A stretch of 64,000 bases of DNA. Source: Hyalangium versicolor (GTDB lineage: Bacteria; Myxococcota; Myxococcia; Myxococcales; Myxococcaceae). The translations under genes were made by a program, and so were the position numbers. Below the pieces are notes generated by a model that was given only the letters and a program-made list of their open reading frames with translations, did not search any database and was not told where the DNA came from. The stretch is from NCBI RefSeq assembly GCF_020103695.1, contig NZ_JAHXBF010000013.1:333812-397811 (forward strand), in the 5' to 3' direction. This document shows, in pieces, positions 8,075-15,898 of the stretch (the stretch's first letter is position 1; the number at the start of each line of letters is the position of its first letter).

Positions 8075-11000
8075 CTACGGCCAGAAGTAGTGGCTGGCGC
8101 CCGGCTGTGTCTCCGCGTCCGTGCCCAGGTTGTTCAGGAGGAACTGGCGCGGATTGAAACGCCGCGGCGAGTTCGGCTCCCACTGCTTCACCCACGGCGT
8201 CCACGTCAGCTCCAGCTTGCCACTGGCGGGCGCAACGGGCGCGGAAGAGGGCGCCAGGGTGCTCGGCAGCGGCAGGGAGTAGGAGACCGGGCCGGGCTGG
8301 ATGGCCGCGTAGTAGTCCCAGTAGCGCCGGTGGCCCGTGATGCCGTGCATGGACCACATGAAGCCGGCGTTGGCCGGAGCGGTGAAGGTGAAGGCGTTGC
8401 CCGGAGCGGTGGGCGCCGGCTTCTGGCCCAGGAGCACGTACACGCCATTGGCGGTGGGCGAGGCGACAGCCAGATCATTGAGGCCATCCGCGTTGATGTC
8501 GAGCGCCACCAGGGCACGCGGGTCTCCCGGCACCGGTATCTTCGAGTGCTCGACGAAGGTGCCGTTGGAGGCTCCCTGGTAGAGGGTGACGGTGCCCTCG
8601 CTGGAGTTGCTCACCGCGAGATCCAAGTGCGTGTCACCGGTGAACTCGGCCAGCGCAAGGCCCGCGGGCGACAGGGCGGCGATGTTCACCGGCTGCGCGA
8701 ACGTCCCCCCACCCGCGCCCAGCAGCAGGGCGACGGTGTTGTTGCCCGTGTTGGCCACCGCCATGTCCGGCAGGTTGTCGCCGTTGAGGCGGCCCACCAC
8801 CACGGCGGCGGGCTGGGCGCCAGTGGTGACGCGCGTCGAGTTGCCGAACGGGCCCTGCGCGGTGCCATCGAGCGCGATGGAGAGTCCCTCGGTCACCAGC
8901 ACCACGAGGTCCGGCGTGTTGTCGCCGTCCAGGTTGGTTACGAGCACCTGCGTGGGCGAGGTGCCGGCCAATGCCACCTGCACGCCCGCGCTGAAGGTGC
9001 CGTTGGCCGCACCGTTGAGGATGGACACGGTGTTGTCGCCCTGATTGGCGACGAGCAGATCCAGGGACCCATCTCCGTTCACGTCCGCCGCCGCGAGCCC
9101 CGATGGGCTGGTGCCCACAGGGTACGGGGTGGGCGCCTCGAAGCTGCGAGGCGTGCTGGAGCTGGCGAGCAGCACGTGGACGGAGTTCGTTGCCGGCTCG
9201 GTGATGGCCAGGTCCGGCTTGCCGTCCTTGTTGAAGTCACCGGCGACCACACTGTGGGGCTGGGTGATGTCGTTGCAGCAGTTCGTGTCCGTGACGACGC
9301 TGGTGAGGGAGGGAGTACCCCAGTACATGCCTATGGCGAAGCGCCCGGGGATGAGCAGATCCGGGAACGTGTCTCCGTCGAGGTCCGCGACCGAGATGCG
9401 CGCCGCCCCGGAGTTGCTCGCCCGGGCGCGCGCGGTGCCTACGCCGCGTGGCCCCTGGGGGATGCACTCCGGTTGGCCCGGGGATACCCCGGTGGCGGGG
9501 GCGCTGAGCGGGAGGCTCAGGGTTCCAGCGCCGATGGTGGTGTAGAGGGAGTGGTCCTCGCAGACCCGCTCACTGGAGAGATAGCCGGTGATGCGCTGCT
9601 GCACGGGCGCGTTCGCCGCGACGAAGGCGACGCTGAACTGGTTGGTGAGCCCATCGTAGTTGGCGACTCCGCTGTTCACGTAGGGGAAGCCCGGCACGTC
9701 GCGCGTGGGATCGGCCTGGAAGTACAGTCCCTGGTTGTGCCAGCCCGCCGGGAGCTGGAAGCTGCCCGTGGCCTGTAGCAGCACCGCCGGTCCCGGTGGC
9801 AAGGCGATGTCCACCGTGGCATTCGCGGCCAGCCCGGCGTGCTGCAGCTCGGTGTAGTTCCAGAGGCTCTTCGGAAACTCCAGGGTGTAGTCGTTGCCGG
9901 ACACCGTCATGAAGAAGGGCTCGCTGGGAGAGATGCCCGAGAGCGTGTACGTGCCATGGCCCTGCGCATCGAGGGTGGCCGTCGTGGTGCGGAAGAGGCC
10001 GTTCGCGGTGGCCAGGTTGATCACCGCCGTGCCATTGACGGGCCCTCCCGTCACCTGACCGCTGACGGAGTAGCCCGGGATCGGCGCCGCTGCGCCGCGC
10101 TCTGTCCAGGCCTGCCCGTCGTAGGTCCACAGGTCCCCGAGACGGGTTGTGGTGGAGGTGGCCGGATCGAGGGTGAGGCCGAGCCCCAGCACGAGCTCGT
10201 GCCGCTCCACATCGAAGTACATCACGTGGGCGTAGCGCGGCTGCGGGGTAGCTCCCGGCGGAATCACGGACTCCCAGGCGGTGGCGCCCTTGCGCAACCT
10301 CAGAAGGTCCCCGAAGGGAGTGCTGTCCAGAGTCCGTCCGCCAAAGGCATAGAGGGTCTCGGTGAAGGGATCGAACGCCATGGGGAAGTCGGAGCGCTCC
10401 GAGGGCAGCGAGGGCCTGACGGTCCAGTTGCCAGTGGAGGGATCGAAGGATTGGCACTCGGCGGTGACGACGGGAGTCCCTCGGCCGCCGCAGAACCACA
10501 GCTCCCCGGTGGCGGTCTGCGTGGTAGCGCCCATGAACGCGCGGTTGAAGGGTGCTGCGGGGAGCGCGGACCAGGTATGGGTGGCGGGCTCGTAGCGCCA
10601 CACCTCGTTGCTGAAGAAGGGGATGCGGTAGCCACCCACCAGGTAGATGGAGTTGCCGCTGGCATCGCGCACCAGGGCTGGAGAGCGGCGAGGCGCGGGC
10701 TTGCTGCTGGCCGGGGTGACGGGCGCCCAGGTGTTGGTGGCCAGATCGAACTCCCAGGTGTCACCCAGCGCGTCACCCGTGTCGATGCAGTTGCGGCCGC
10801 CGAAGAGGACCGCCTTGCCGCCAGCCACGGCCATGGCTGCATCGTAGCGAGGCGAGGGCGAGGTGCTCTGGCCTGCTGGCACGCGCAGGGTGAAGCGCTT
10901 CTGCGCCACATCCACCGCCTCCACCGTGTCGTTGAAGCATTGGGTGTAGAAGAGGGAGTTGCTCATTGACGAGTCGTAGCCGCCGTACAGGAGGAAGCGC

Positions 11001-12013
11001 CGAGAGCTGGGATCGTAGGCGCCGCTGCTGTACACGCGCGCGCCCAGCACGGTGTTGGGGAACAGGTACACGGTGACGAGCGAGGCGTTGATGCCGGCAT
11101 AGGTGGTGTTCGTCAGCTCCTTGCCATTGGCGGTGATGTCCACGGTGTCCGTGGTGCCGTTGAGGCCCAGGCCGGTGAAGACGGCCTTGCCCGTGTCGTC
11201 GGTGAGGGCTTCCTTGGCGGGGGAGTACTCCTGGCCGTTCTTGCGTACGCGCACCCCCACGTTGGCCTGGGGCACCCGGCCCGAGACGGCGAAGACGGTC
11301 AGCGTGTCGGTGATGCGGCTGCCCGCGGGCGCCAGTCCCACGACGCCGCCCAGGCTCACCGGCTGGGGCTTCACGACCTGCAGGGCGTAGGTCTGGCTGG
11401 CGGACCGGCTGCCCGCATCCGTCACGGTGACGGTGATGGAGTACGTGCCCTCAGAGCCCGGCGCAGGGGTTCCGGTCAGCACACCGGAGCTCGCGTCCAG
11501 GCTCAGGCCTTGGGGCAGGCCCGTGGCGGAGAAGGTGAGCGCCCCCTGGCCGAGCTGCGCCTGGAGGCTCTCGGGGGCGGACTCCGAGCGCCGATAGTCC
11601 ACGCCCTCGGTGGCGAGGGTGAGCTCCGCGGAGGCGAGCTGCGGCAGTTGGTAGGTGGTGAGCTCGAAGTCCTTGGTGCCCGTCTTCCCGTCCGCATCCG
11701 TCACGGTGACGGTGAAGGTGCTCTTCGTGCCCTGGGTGATGCCCTCGTTCACCTTGGGTCCGAGGGTGCCATCGGTTGAAAGTGTCAGGCCTACGGGCAG
11801 TAGGCCGGAGGTGACACTGAATGTGAGGGGCGCCTTGCCTCCCTTGGCCTCGAGCGGGGTGGAGTAGGGCTGGCCGGCATAGGCCCCCGGCAGTGGCGAG
11901 GCGCTGGTGATCTCGGGGGTCTCGGTTTCAGGCGGCGGCTGGGGATCGTCCTTGCAGGCGCTGAGGATGAGCACGGTGCTCAGCAGCCCCATGAGAAGGG
12001 CGAATGAACGCAT
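8075..12013 (-). CDS. Large lipoprotein with Ig-like, Kelch and FG-GAP repeats
   Basis: 1312 residues. The signal peptide ends in the lipobox LSAC (mature Cys at ~20, followed by KDD), so it is probably an outer-membrane or surface lipoprotein. Two or three He_PIG Ig-like domains follow (~30-225, for example GGKAPLTFSVTSGLLPVGL and LPQGLSLDASSGVLTGTP). Next come a transthyretin-like fold, a Kelch propeller (~320-660, repeated YDPSSRRFLLYGG and ALYAFGGRT motifs), a carboxypeptidase-regulatory-like segment, and a VCBS/FG-GAP propeller (~880-1220, repeats such as VADLDGDTFPDLLI with Ca-binding DxDGDxxxD). It likely mediates surface adhesion or binding; no enzymatic motif was seen. The ATG at 12013 is chosen because the signal peptide starts there; the open frame extends 25 codons upstream without sense. 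Confidence 0.85.
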   Translation of the reverse strand: MRSFALLMGLLSTVLILSACKDDPQPPPETETPEITSASPLPGAYAGQPYSTPLEAKGGKAPLTFSVTSGLLPVGLTLSTDGTLGPKVNEGITQGTKSTFTVTVTDADGKTGTKDFELTTYQLPQLASAELTLATEGVDYRRSESAPESLQAQLGQGALTFSATGLPQGLSLDASSGVLTGTPAPGSEGTYSITVTVTDAGSRSASQTYALQVVKPQPVSLGGVVGLAPAGSRITDTLTVFAVSGRVPQANVGVRVRKNGQEYSPAKEALTDDTGKAVFTGLGLNGTTDTVDITANGKELTNTTYAGINASLVTVYLFPNTVLGARVYSSGAYDPSSRRFLLYGGYDSSMSNSLFYTQCFNDTVEAVDVAQKRFTLRVPAGQSTSPSPRYDAAMAVAGGKAVLFGGRNCIDTGDALGDTWEFDLATNTWAPVTPASSKPAPRRSPALVRDASGNSIYLVGGYRIPFFSNEVWRYEPATHTWSALPAAPFNRAFMGATTQTATGELWFCGGRGTPVVTAECQSFDPSTGNWTVRPSLPSERSDFPMAFDPFTETLYAFGGRTLDSTPFGDLLRLRKGATAWESVIPPGATPQPRYAHVMYFDVERHELVLGLGLTLDPATSTTTRLGDLWTYDGQAWTERGAAAPIPGYSVSGQVTGGPVNGTAVINLATANGLFRTTTATLDAQGHGTYTLSGISPSEPFFMTVSGNDYTLEFPKSLWNYTELQHAGLAANATVDIALPPGPAVLLQATGSFQLPAGWHNQGLYFQADPTRDVPGFPYVNSGVANYDGLTNQFSVAFVAANAPVQQRITGYLSSERVCEDHSLYTTIGAGTLSLPLSAPATGVSPGQPECIPQGPRGVGTARARASNSGAARISVADLDGDTFPDLLIPGRFAIGMYWGTPSLTSVVTDTNCCNDITQPHSVVAGDFNKDGKPDLAITEPATNSVHVLLASSSTPRSFEAPTPYPVGTSPSGLAAADVNGDGSLDLLVANQGDNTVSILNGAANGTFSAGVQVALAGTSPTQVLVTNLDGDNTPDLVVLVTEGLSIALDGTAQGPFGNSTRVTTGAQPAAVVVGRLNGDNLPDMAVANTGNNTVALLLGAGGGTFAQPVNIAALSPAGLALAEFTGDTHLDLAVSNSSEGTVTLYQGASNGTFVEHSKIPVPGDPRALVALDINADGLNDLAVASPTANGVYVLLGQKPAPTAPGNAFTFTAPANAGFMWSMHGITGHRRYWDYYAAIQPGPVSYSLPLPSTLAPSSAPVAPASGKLELTWTPWVKQWEPNSPRRFNPRQFLLNNLGTDAETQPGASHYFWP

Positions 12014-12187
12014 GATGAAGAACTCCAGAAGTGAGGGAAGGGCGGCCCTTCTAGACCGCCGGCGCACTTGCTCACAAATCACTCGCAAGGCGTCTCGATT
12101 TCACTGCTCCGCGCTCCAGAGCGGGCGCCAGGCGGTTGCAGGAGCACGCCACCGCCCCATTCCAAGCCCGCGGTCCGGTGGTGCCGA

Positions 12188-12219
12188 CAGTCACCAGTCG
12201 AAGAAGCCAGTCACCAGTC
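12188..12219. repeat. Paired 12-bp direct repeats, candidate enhancer-binding-protein sites
   Basis: CAGTCACCAGTC occurs exactly at 12188-12199 and 12208-12219, 20 bp apart centre to centre, about two helical turns. They lie roughly 75-105 bp upstream of the -24 box at 12293, a usual distance for activator sites at sigma-54 promoters. The function is inferred. Confidence 0.55.
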
Positions 12220-12292
12220 CGAGCACTGGGGGAGAAGGGCTCTGCGAAGGAGTTCCCCTCTGAAACGGTGCTCCTCGAGGACTCGTCGGAGG

Positions 12293-12309
12293 CTGGCACA
12301 CCTTCTGCT
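12293..12309 (+). promoter_or_regulatory. Sigma-54 (RpoN) type promoter
   Basis: CTGGCAC, then ACCTT, then CTGCT: the sequence keeps the invariant GG and GC dinucleotides separated by ten bases and matches the consensus YTGGCACG-N4-TTGCW at all but about two positions. The predicted transcript starts about 12 bases further on, giving a leader of ~50 bases to the ATG at 12373. Confidence 0.65.
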
Positions 12310-12372
12310 TAGGAGTAGTCGCAAGTCAGCGATACCCCTTCCAAAACCTCTTTGGCCTCTCTGGAGTCTGCC

Positions 12373-13434
12373 ATGCGTATCGGTCCTTCTACCCCCGCCC
12401 CCGCTCCGGCCGCTTCCACTCCTCCCGCCAGCGCGGGCTCCCCTACCTCGGACAAGGGGAACTTCATCGACAAGAACCAGCCGAAGAACCAGACCGGCAA
12501 GCAGTGGGGCGATGACATCTTCCTGGATGATCGCAAGGGGCCGAAGGCTCAGAGCAGCGCCGACCGGAAGGACAACCGGTTTGTCTCGGACACCAACATC
12601 AACTCGAACCAGGTGGATGGCAACGAGAGTTCCCGCTATGTCGAGTGGGAGCAGGACGTGGCCGAGTTCCAGACCGGCACGGGCTTCACCCAGGACGGCA
12701 CGGGCGCCCAGTTCGAGGCGAGCGCGCTGGAGGCTCAGGGTGATGCGTCTTACATGGTCAACCCGCTCACGGGCGTGAAGGGTCAGGCCGGCGCCGAGGC
12801 CAACCTGGCGAGCGTGCGTGGCGATGCGGGCTTCGGCAAGGACCTGGGTGAGCTCGGCCTGGATCAGGTCGAGGGGAAGATCTACGGCGGCGTGCACGGC
12901 GAGGCGCTGGTGGGCGCCAACGCGGACGCCAAGGGCAAGATCGCCTACGACTTCAAGAATGGCGACGTGGGCGTGGAAGGGAGCGCGGGCGCGCTGGTGG
13001 GCGCCGAGGCGAGCGCCACGGCTCGCGGTGAGCTGGGGCCCGTGCAGGGCAAGGTGACCGGTGGCGTCATCGCCGGCGTGGGCGGCGCGATCGGCGGGAA
13101 GCTGGCGTTCGAGGATGGCAAGCTGACCATCGGCGCCAAGGCGAAGGGCGCGCTGGGTGTGGGCCTGGGCGTGGAGTTCGGCACCACCATCGACTTCGGC
13201 AAGGCCGCCAAGACGGTCGAAAACATCGTGGGCAAGGAGAACGTCGACAAGGCGAAGGAGACCGTGAACAAGGCCACCGAGGGCGTCAAGGAGACGGTCA
13301 CCCAGGCGACCGAGGGCGTGAAGGACGTGGCCAAGGACGCCGCCGACACCGCCAAGGATGTGGCCAAGGACGTGGGCAACGGCGTCAAGGACGCGGCCAA
13401 CAGCGTGAAGGACTTCTTCGGCGGCCTCTTCTAG
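12373..13434 (+). CDS. Unrecognised protein: Pro-rich N-terminus, Gly/Ala-rich middle, helical repeats at C-terminus
   Basis: 353 residues; I do not recognise a family. There is no signal peptide. Residues ~1-40 are Pro/Ser/Ala-rich and disordered. Residues ~40-110 are polar (DKNQPKNQTGKQWGDDIFLDD). Residues ~130-285 form a Gly/Ala/Val-rich alternating region (VHGEALVGANADAKGKIAYDF, VIAGVGGAIGGKL) that could pair as amphipathic beta strands or insert in membranes. Residues ~285-345 are 11-residue-like amphipathic helical repeats (KATEGVKETV, QATEGVKDVA, AADTAKDVA) resembling LEA-type proteins, ending in DFFGGLF. The ATG at 12373 with GGAG ten bases upstream is preferred over the TTG at 12352. 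A sigma-54-type promoter precedes it, suggesting starvation- or development-linked expression. Its stop is three bases from the convergent methyltransferase. Confidence 0.75.
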   Translation: MRIGPSTPAPAPAASTPPASAGSPTSDKGNFIDKNQPKNQTGKQWGDDIFLDDRKGPKAQSSADRKDNRFVSDTNINSNQVDGNESSRYVEWEQDVAEFQTGTGFTQDGTGAQFEASALEAQGDASYMVNPLTGVKGQAGAEANLASVRGDAGFGKDLGELGLDQVEGKIYGGVHGEALVGANADAKGKIAYDFKNGDVGVEGSAGALVGAEASATARGELGPVQGKVTGGVIAGVGGAIGGKLAFEDGKLTIGAKAKGALGVGLGVEFGTTIDFGKAAKTVENIVGKENVDKAKETVNKATEGVKETVTQATEGVKDVAKDAADTAKDVAKDVGNGVKDAANSVKDFFGGLF

Positions 13435-13437
13435 CGC

Positions 13438-14466
13438 TCAGCCCCGCCGGGCTTCGATGAGGCTGACCATTCCGGACTGGGCCGGGGTGATGCGCTCGAA
13501 CTGCCAGCCTGTGCCCTCGAGCAACACCTGGAACTCATGGGCCGTGCGTTCGCGGCCATCCGCCATGACGAGCATGTTGAGATCCATCAGCGGCATGGTG
13601 GAGTTCAGCCCCTCGTCTGACATCACTCGCTCCACCAGGATGAGCCGGGCTCCTTGCGGAGCCCCCTGGTGGATGTGGCGGAGGATCGTGGTGGCGGGGG
13701 CATCATCCCAGTCATGGATGATGTGCTTGACCAGATAGGCCTCGGCCGCGGGGATGACAGGCTCGAAGAAGCTGCCCCCCACCAGTTTGATCCTGTTGGC
13801 GAGCCCCACGGACTCGATGCGGGCGCGGGCGCCCTCGATGACGGGCGGCAGATCAAAGAGGATGCCTTGGCAGGAAGGATGCGCGCGGAGCACGGCCTCC
13901 AACAGCACGCCCTGGCTGCCACCCACATCGGCCACGCGGCCGTAGCCGGAGAAGTCATGGAGACGCGGCACCTCGCTGGCAATGCGCTGGGTGAGGGCGC
14001 CCATGGTCTTGGCGAAGAGCGTGCCCTCTTCTGGATGGCTGGCGAAGTACTCCCAGATGTCGGTGCCCAGCGCGGCCCGAGTCGTGGAGTGGTTGGTGCG
14101 AATCGCCTCGGCGAGCTGGCCCCAGGGCAGCCAGTGGGAGCGATCGCACAAGCCGAGCGCCATCTCTCGCATGGAGCCTGGGACGTCCGAGCGAAGGAGC
14201 TGCCCCATGGGCGTCAGCGCGAACGTGCGGGGTGCCATCTCCTGCATGAGGCCCACGGAGGCGGCTCCACGCAGCAGGCGGTACAAGCCTTCGGCGTGGG
14301 CCTTCACCTCGGGCGCGACCTCATCGCTCGTGCGGGGCCCGCTGGCGAACCGGTCCGCCACGCCCAGGCGGGCGATAGCGTGGATGATCTGGGAGATCCA
14401 GAAGCCTCGGATATGCCCGATGAGCTGGTCTCCTGGGGAGAGTGACGGCGCGGAGGAGTCGTTCAT
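13438..14466 (-). CDS. SAM-dependent O-methyltransferase (hydroxyneurosporene/acetylserotonin OMT-like)
   Basis: 342 residues. The N-terminal dimerisation winged helix (GFWISQIIHAIARLGVADRF ... LYRLLRGAASVGLMQE, ~15-95) is followed by a Rossmann methyltransferase domain with SAM motif I VADVGGSQGVLLEAVL (~180-195) and VKHIIHDWDDAPATTILR, where the His of HDWDD is the usual general base. The substrate is unknown; relatives methylate phenolic or polyketide hydroxyls. The ATG at 14466 fits family length; an upstream extension to 14559 would run through the intergenic palindrome. It is divergent from the CFA-synthase-like gene, with a CRP-type site between them. A paralogue lies at 62122-63222. 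Confidence 0.88.
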   Translation of the reverse strand: MNDSSAPSLSPGDQLIGHIRGFWISQIIHAIARLGVADRFASGPRTSDEVAPEVKAHAEGLYRLLRGAASVGLMQEMAPRTFALTPMGQLLRSDVPGSMREMALGLCDRSHWLPWGQLAEAIRTNHSTTRAALGTDIWEYFASHPEEGTLFAKTMGALTQRIASEVPRLHDFSGYGRVADVGGSQGVLLEAVLRAHPSCQGILFDLPPVIEGARARIESVGLANRIKLVGGSFFEPVIPAAEAYLVKHIIHDWDDAPATTILRHIHQGAPQGARLILVERVMSDEGLNSTMPLMDLNMLVMADGRERTAHEFQVLLEGTGWQFERITPAQSGMVSLIEARRG

Positions 14467-14517
14467 GCGTCGAGATGTAACAAGGATCGCGGCAGGGTTC
14501 GCGGCGACCCCTGTAGA

Positions 14518-14537
14518 GCTGTGATGTAATTCACAGC
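14518..14537. promoter_or_regulatory. CRP/FNR-type palindrome
   Basis: GCTGTGA, six bases, TCACAGC: a perfect 7-bp inverted repeat containing the canonical TGTGA-N6-TCACA half-sites of CRP-family regulators. It sits in the 153-bp divergent region between the O-methyltransferase (start 14466) and the CFA-synthase-like gene (start 14620), where one factor could control both. Confidence 0.6.
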
Positions 14538-14619
14538 ATTCCTGCCCGCTCGATGTCATGTTCTTGGGGCAGACCGGGTCGGATTTTTCGATGCCTGGTT
14601 TGTCTCAGGGGGATGCAAC

Positions 14620-15870
14620 ATGATTGGCATGAGCCGTGACTGGTTGGATCTGGCAGGGAAGTTGATTCGCGAAGGGGTGAAGATTGGCGCCAGCGATGGC
14701 CCGCTGCTCCCTCCGCAAGAACTCATCTCGAGGGTCCGGGAGCGCTACACGCAGTTCCTCGTGAAGGGAAACGCGGAGAACCCCTTCGTGCTCGAGCTGA
14801 GAGATGGCAGCAGGCACGTCATCGGCGCGGGCGAGCCGTCTTTCACCCTCCGCATCGTCACCCAGGCGGGCCTGCAGGCCATCAGCTCTTTCGATGAGCT
14901 GGCGTTCGCGGAAGCCTACATGAACGGTGACATCGACATCGCCGGGCACATGCTCTCGGTGTTCCGCTGCAGGGGGATGCTCTCGGACCTCCACCCGCTG
15001 CGCTACCTCAAGGCGACGTACCTCGAGCCCTGGATCGGCGGCCAGGTCGACAGCGACAAGCGATGGATCAAGAGCCACTACGACATCGATCCGGAGTTCT
15101 TCCTGCTCTGGCTGGACAAGAAGATCCGGGGCTACTCCCACGCTTTCTTCGAGGACGAGTCGGAGCCGCTCGAGGTCGCCATGGAGCGCAAGTTCCGTTA
15201 CGCCATGGACGTGACGGGCATGAAGCCGGGCTGGCGAGTGCTCGACATCGGTGGCGGGTGGGGCTCGTTCCTCGAGTACGGGGGCTCGCGGGGGATTCAG
15301 GTGACGTCGCTCACCATCTCCGCCGAGTCCGAGAAGTTCATGAACGAGCTGATCCGCACCAAGGGGTTGCCGGGCCGCGCCATCCGTGAGCACCTGCTCG
15401 AGTACAAGACGACCGAGCGCTATGACGCCATCGTCAACTTCGGAGTGAGTGAGCACCTGCCGGATTACCCCAGCACGGTGGCTCAATACGAGAGGTTGCT
15501 GAAGCCGGGCCGCCGTCTCTACCTCGATGCCTACTCGGGTGAGCGGCATGCCATGCCCTCCTTCGTGACGCGCTGGGTCTACGAGGGCAATACCTCGCCG
15601 CTGGCACTGCCGCTCTACATGGAGGCGCTGCGCCACACGCCTTTCGAGGTGGTGCTGCTCCAGAACGACCGCAACAACTACTACCTCACGTGCCGCAAGT
15701 GGGCTGAGAGGCTGGAAGAGGCGCGGGAGACCATCGTGTCGCGCTGGGGCGAGTTCCTGTACAGGCGCTTCCACCTGTACCTGTGGGCGTCGGCCTACGC
15801 CTTCCTCGCCAACACGCTGAGCGCGCACCACATGGTGCTGGAGCTCCCGGAGCGGCAGCGCACCGCGTGA
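14620..15870 (+). CDS. Cyclopropane-fatty-acyl-phospholipid synthase-like methyltransferase
   Basis: 416 residues of the CFA synthase family. Order: an N-terminal SCP2-like region (FTLRIVTQAGLQAISSFDELAFAEAYMNGDIDI), HYDIDPEFFLLWLD (~153-166), SAM motif I WRVLDIGGGWGSF (~206-217), VNFGVSEHLPDY and a helical C-terminus. It would transfer a methyl or methylene group from SAM to an unsaturated acyl chain or related substrate. In mycolic-acid synthases and CFA synthases the segment after HYD is usually YSCAYF; here it is YSHAFF, so the conserved Cys is His and the exact chemistry is uncertain. A GGGGG ribosome-binding site lies seven bases before the ATG. A CRP-type site lies about 85 bases upstream. 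Confidence 0.85.
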   Translation: MIGMSRDWLDLAGKLIREGVKIGASDGPLLPPQELISRVRERYTQFLVKGNAENPFVLELRDGSRHVIGAGEPSFTLRIVTQAGLQAISSFDELAFAEAYMNGDIDIAGHMLSVFRCRGMLSDLHPLRYLKATYLEPWIGGQVDSDKRWIKSHYDIDPEFFLLWLDKKIRGYSHAFFEDESEPLEVAMERKFRYAMDVTGMKPGWRVLDIGGGWGSFLEYGGSRGIQVTSLTISAESEKFMNELIRTKGLPGRAIREHLLEYKTTERYDAIVNFGVSEHLPDYPSTVAQYERLLKPGRRLYLDAYSGERHAMPSFVTRWVYEGNTSPLALPLYMEALRHTPFEVVLLQNDRNNYYLTCRKWAERLEEARETIVSRWGEFLYRRFHLYLWASAYAFLANTLSAHHMVLELPERQRTA

Positions 15871-15898
15871 TTCACACCTGGGAGCCGATCGGAGTGGC

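Larger units (their letters stand above)
12014..12372. other. 359-bp divergent intergenic region
   Basis: It separates the Kelch/FG-GAP lipoprotein (minus) from the Gly-rich protein (plus). It contains a sigma-54-type promoter for the rightward gene and a pair of 12-bp direct repeats upstream of it (both listed separately). No small gene was seen. Confidence 0.7.
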
